Source of the DNA: Oryzomicrobium sp.
GTDB taxonomy: Bacteria; Pseudomonadota; Gammaproteobacteria; Burkholderiales; Rhodocyclaceae
DNA: 64,000 nucleotides
Direction of reading: 5' to 3'
Assembly: GCF_021287045.1 (NCBI RefSeq)
Contig: NZ_JAJTBG010000001.1
Span: forward strand, 124,001 to 188,000
Made by a program: the position numbers and the translations under genes. Below, piece after piece: positions 62,477-64,000 of the stretch. Below the pieces are notes generated by a model. It saw only the letters and a program-made list of their open reading frames with translations. It did no database searches and was not told where the DNA came from. The stretch's first letter is position 1. Every line of letters begins with the position of its first letter.

Positions 62477-64000
62477 CTAGTTTCCCCGCACGGCGGCAAT
62501 GATTCCGGCGGCGTCCAGGCCGACTTCGGCCAGCAGTTGGACCTGGTCGCCGTGGTCGACGAAGCGGTCGGGCAGGCCGAGGCGGATCAGGCGGGGCGTG
62601 AGGCCGCGCTCTTCGAGCACCCGGGCCACTTCGCTGCCGGCACCGCCGATGGCGGCGTTCTCCTCGATCACCACCAGGGTGCCGTGGCTGCGTGCCAGCT
62701 GCTCCACCAGGTCGGCGTCGAGGGGCTTGATGAAGCGCATGTTGGCCACCGTGGCGTCCAGGGCCTCGGCGGCCTTGAGGGCCGGCGCCACCATGCTGCC
62801 GAAGGCCAGCAGGGCCACGTCGTTGCCCTCGCGGCGGATTTCGCCCTTGCCCAGGGGCAGGGGGTCCAGGCTGGCACCCGGGGCCACGCCCAGGCCGCTG
62901 CCGCGGGGGTAGCGCACCGCCGCCGGGCCGGGGTAGCGGTAGGCGGTGGACAGTAGGGCGCGGCACTCGGCCTCGTCGGCCGGAGCCATCACCACCATGT
63001 TGGGGATGCAGGCCAGGAACGACAGGTCGAAGGCGCCGTGGTGGGTTGCCCCGTCGGCGCCGACCAGGCCGCCCCGGTCGATGGCGAAGGTCACGTCCAG
63101 ATTTTGCAGCGCCACGTCGTGGACCAGCTGGTCGTAGGCGCGTTGCAGGAAGGTGGAATAGATCGCCACCACCGGCTTGAGGCCCTCGCAGGCCAGGCCG
63201 GCGGCGAAGGTGACGGCGTGCTGCTCGGCGATGCCCACGTCGAAGTAGCGCTTGGGGAACTGCTCGGCGAACTTGACCAGGCCGGAGCCCTCGCGCATGG
63301 CCGGGGTGATGCCCATCAGCTTGTCGTCGGCGGCGGCCATGTCGCACAGCCAGTCGCCGAAGATGGCGGTATAGGTCGGCTTGCCGCCGCTTTTGCCGCC
63401 CTGGATGCCGTTCTCGGTGTCGAACTTGGAGACGCCGTGGTACAGCACCGGGTCGGCCTCGGCCAGCTTGTAGCCCTGGCCCTTCTTGGTCACCACGTGG
63501 AGGAAGATCGGCCCGGTGAGGCTCTTCAGGTTCTCCAGGGTGGGGATCAGGGCGTCCAGGTCGTGGCCGTCGATGGGGCCGAAGTAGGTGAAGCCGAATT
63601 CCTCGAACAGGGTGCCCGGGTTGATCATGCCCTTCATGTGCTCCTCGGCGCGTCGCGCCAGTTCGAGGAGCGGCGGGGCCACGCCGAGGACCTTCTCGGC
63701 GCCGCGCCGGGCAGCGTTGTAGGTGCGGCCGGAGAGCAGGCGCACCAGGTATTTGTTGAGCGCCCCCACCGGCGGCGAGATGGACATCTCGTTGTCGTTG
63801 AGGATGACCAGCAGGTTGGCGTCCGAGACCCCGGCGTTGTTGAGGGCCTCGAAGGCCTGGCCGGCGCTCATGGCGCCGTCGCCGATGATTGCCACGGTAC
63901 GCCGCTCCTCGCCCTTGAGCTTGGCCGCCAGGGCCATGCCCAGGGCGGCGGAGATCGAGGTGGAGGAGTGGCCGACGCCGAAGGTGTCGTACTCGCTCTC
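62477..64000 (-). CDS. dxs: 1-Deoxy-D-xylulose-5-phosphate synthase (partial, N-terminus beyond window)
   Basis: The last 507 codons of Dxs; the frame is open to the right edge. The enzyme condenses pyruvate and glyceraldehyde 3-phosphate with TPP, starting the MEP isoprenoid pathway and feeding thiamine and pyridoxal synthesis. At the edge [17 protein letters not shown] is visible, then the TPP/Mg motif [50 protein letters not shown] (catalytic Glu), and [18 protein letters not shown]. The full protein is usually about 620 residues, so about 110 N-terminal residues lie outside. folE2 follows 146 bases downstream on the same strand, with its own probable promoter. Confidence 0.97.
   Translation of the reverse strand, partial: ESEYDTFGVGHSSTSISAALGMALAAKLKGEERRTVAIIGDGAMSAGQAFEALNNAGVSDANLLVILNDNEMSISPPVGALNKYLVRLLSGRTYNAARRGAEKVLGVAPPLLELARRAEEHMKGMINPGTLFEEFGFTYFGPIDGHDLDALIPTLENLKSLTGPIFLHVVTKKGQGYKLAEADPVLYHGVSKFDTENGIQGGKSGGKPTYTAIFGDWLCDMAAADDKLMGITPAMREGSGLVKFAEQFPKRYFDVGIAEQHAVTFAAGLACEGLKPVVAIYSTFLQRAYDQLVHDVALQNLDVTFAIDRGGLVGADGATHHGAFDLSFLACIPNMVVMAPADEAECRALLSTAYRYPGPAAVRYPRGSGLGVAPGASLDPLPLGKGEIRREGNDVALLAFGSMVAPALKAAEALDATVANMRFIKPLDADLVEQLARSHGTLVVIEENAAIGGAGSEVARVLEERGLTPRLIRLGLPDRFVDHGDQVQLLAEVGLDAAGIIAAVRGN

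Overview
The window is a high-GC chromosomal segment of a betaproteobacterium, most likely a Rhodocyclales member of the Azospira/Dechloromonas kind. This rests on protein character and conserved gene orders: ilvI-ilvH-ilvC-psd-pssA, rpsP-rimM-trmD-rplS, clpS-clpA, lptF-lptG diverging from pepA-holC-valS, a sigma factor-DUF3619-DUF3106-RDD operon, and glyoxylate-shunt genes. The species call is inference; no rRNA or tRNA gene is present to test it.

Left part (1-8.7 kb). The window opens in the end of cydB (cytochrome bd/CIO-type oxidase) with a small DUF2474 partner, then a large Cache-PAS-GGDEF-EAL c-di-GMP enzyme. Next comes the only clearly accessory stretch (about 3.5-8.6 kb). The 5' end of an Mrr-like membrane-anchored protein gene is joined abruptly to the 3' two-thirds of a type I secretion ABC transporter (hlyB-like). 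The following hlyD-like gene is split: its start codon and 13 codons lie at 5093-5134 and its C-terminal hundred codons at 8226-8552. About 3.1 kb of AT-rich DNA sits between the halves. It holds an exported Cys-containing protein, the N-terminal part of a GH24 lysozyme-like protein, a broken REP-associated tyrosine transposase flanked by 27-bp inverted repeats, an exported six-cysteine protein, a truncated small frame, more REP-like repeats and a membrane-anchored protein. I read this as a decayed T1SS locus carrying an antibacterial lysozyme effector and candidate immunity proteins.

Middle part (8.7-40.8 kb). Mostly housekeeping: malate synthase (aceB) and isocitrate lyase (aceA) in separate transcription units, a TauE/SafE permease, a haloacid dehalogenase, a LysR regulator, a CBS protein, a TRIC/UPF0126 channel gene preceded by a tandem glycine riboswitch, a MocR regulator diverging from ccoG, a chemoreceptor with a C-terminal sensor domain, rraA, clpA/clpS, a cold-shock protein, moaC, a BepA-like metalloprotease, tusA, a fused pabB-pabC, valS, holC, pepA, lptFG, and the sigma/DUF3619/DUF3106/RDD operon.

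Right part (40.8-64 kb). The branched-chain amino-acid and phospholipid cluster ilvIHC-psd-pssA, then about 7.4 kb of other genes (a CPA2 antiporter, a YbdK-type ligase, a class I amidotransferase-like hydrolase, a TctD/TctE-like two-component pair, an extended-SDR reductase) before leuA. After leuA come DUF2069 and a WrbA-like flavodoxin, a BrkB/YihY membrane protein, a c-di-GMP-receptor-like protein of unknown role, the ribosomal rpsP-rimM-trmD-rplS operon with a clear sigma-70 promoter, folE2 with an IscR-like palindrome upstream, and the C-terminal two-thirds of dxs running off the right edge.

No rRNA, tRNA or CRISPR array was found. Long antisense open frames are abundant, as expected at this GC content, and were treated as shadows.
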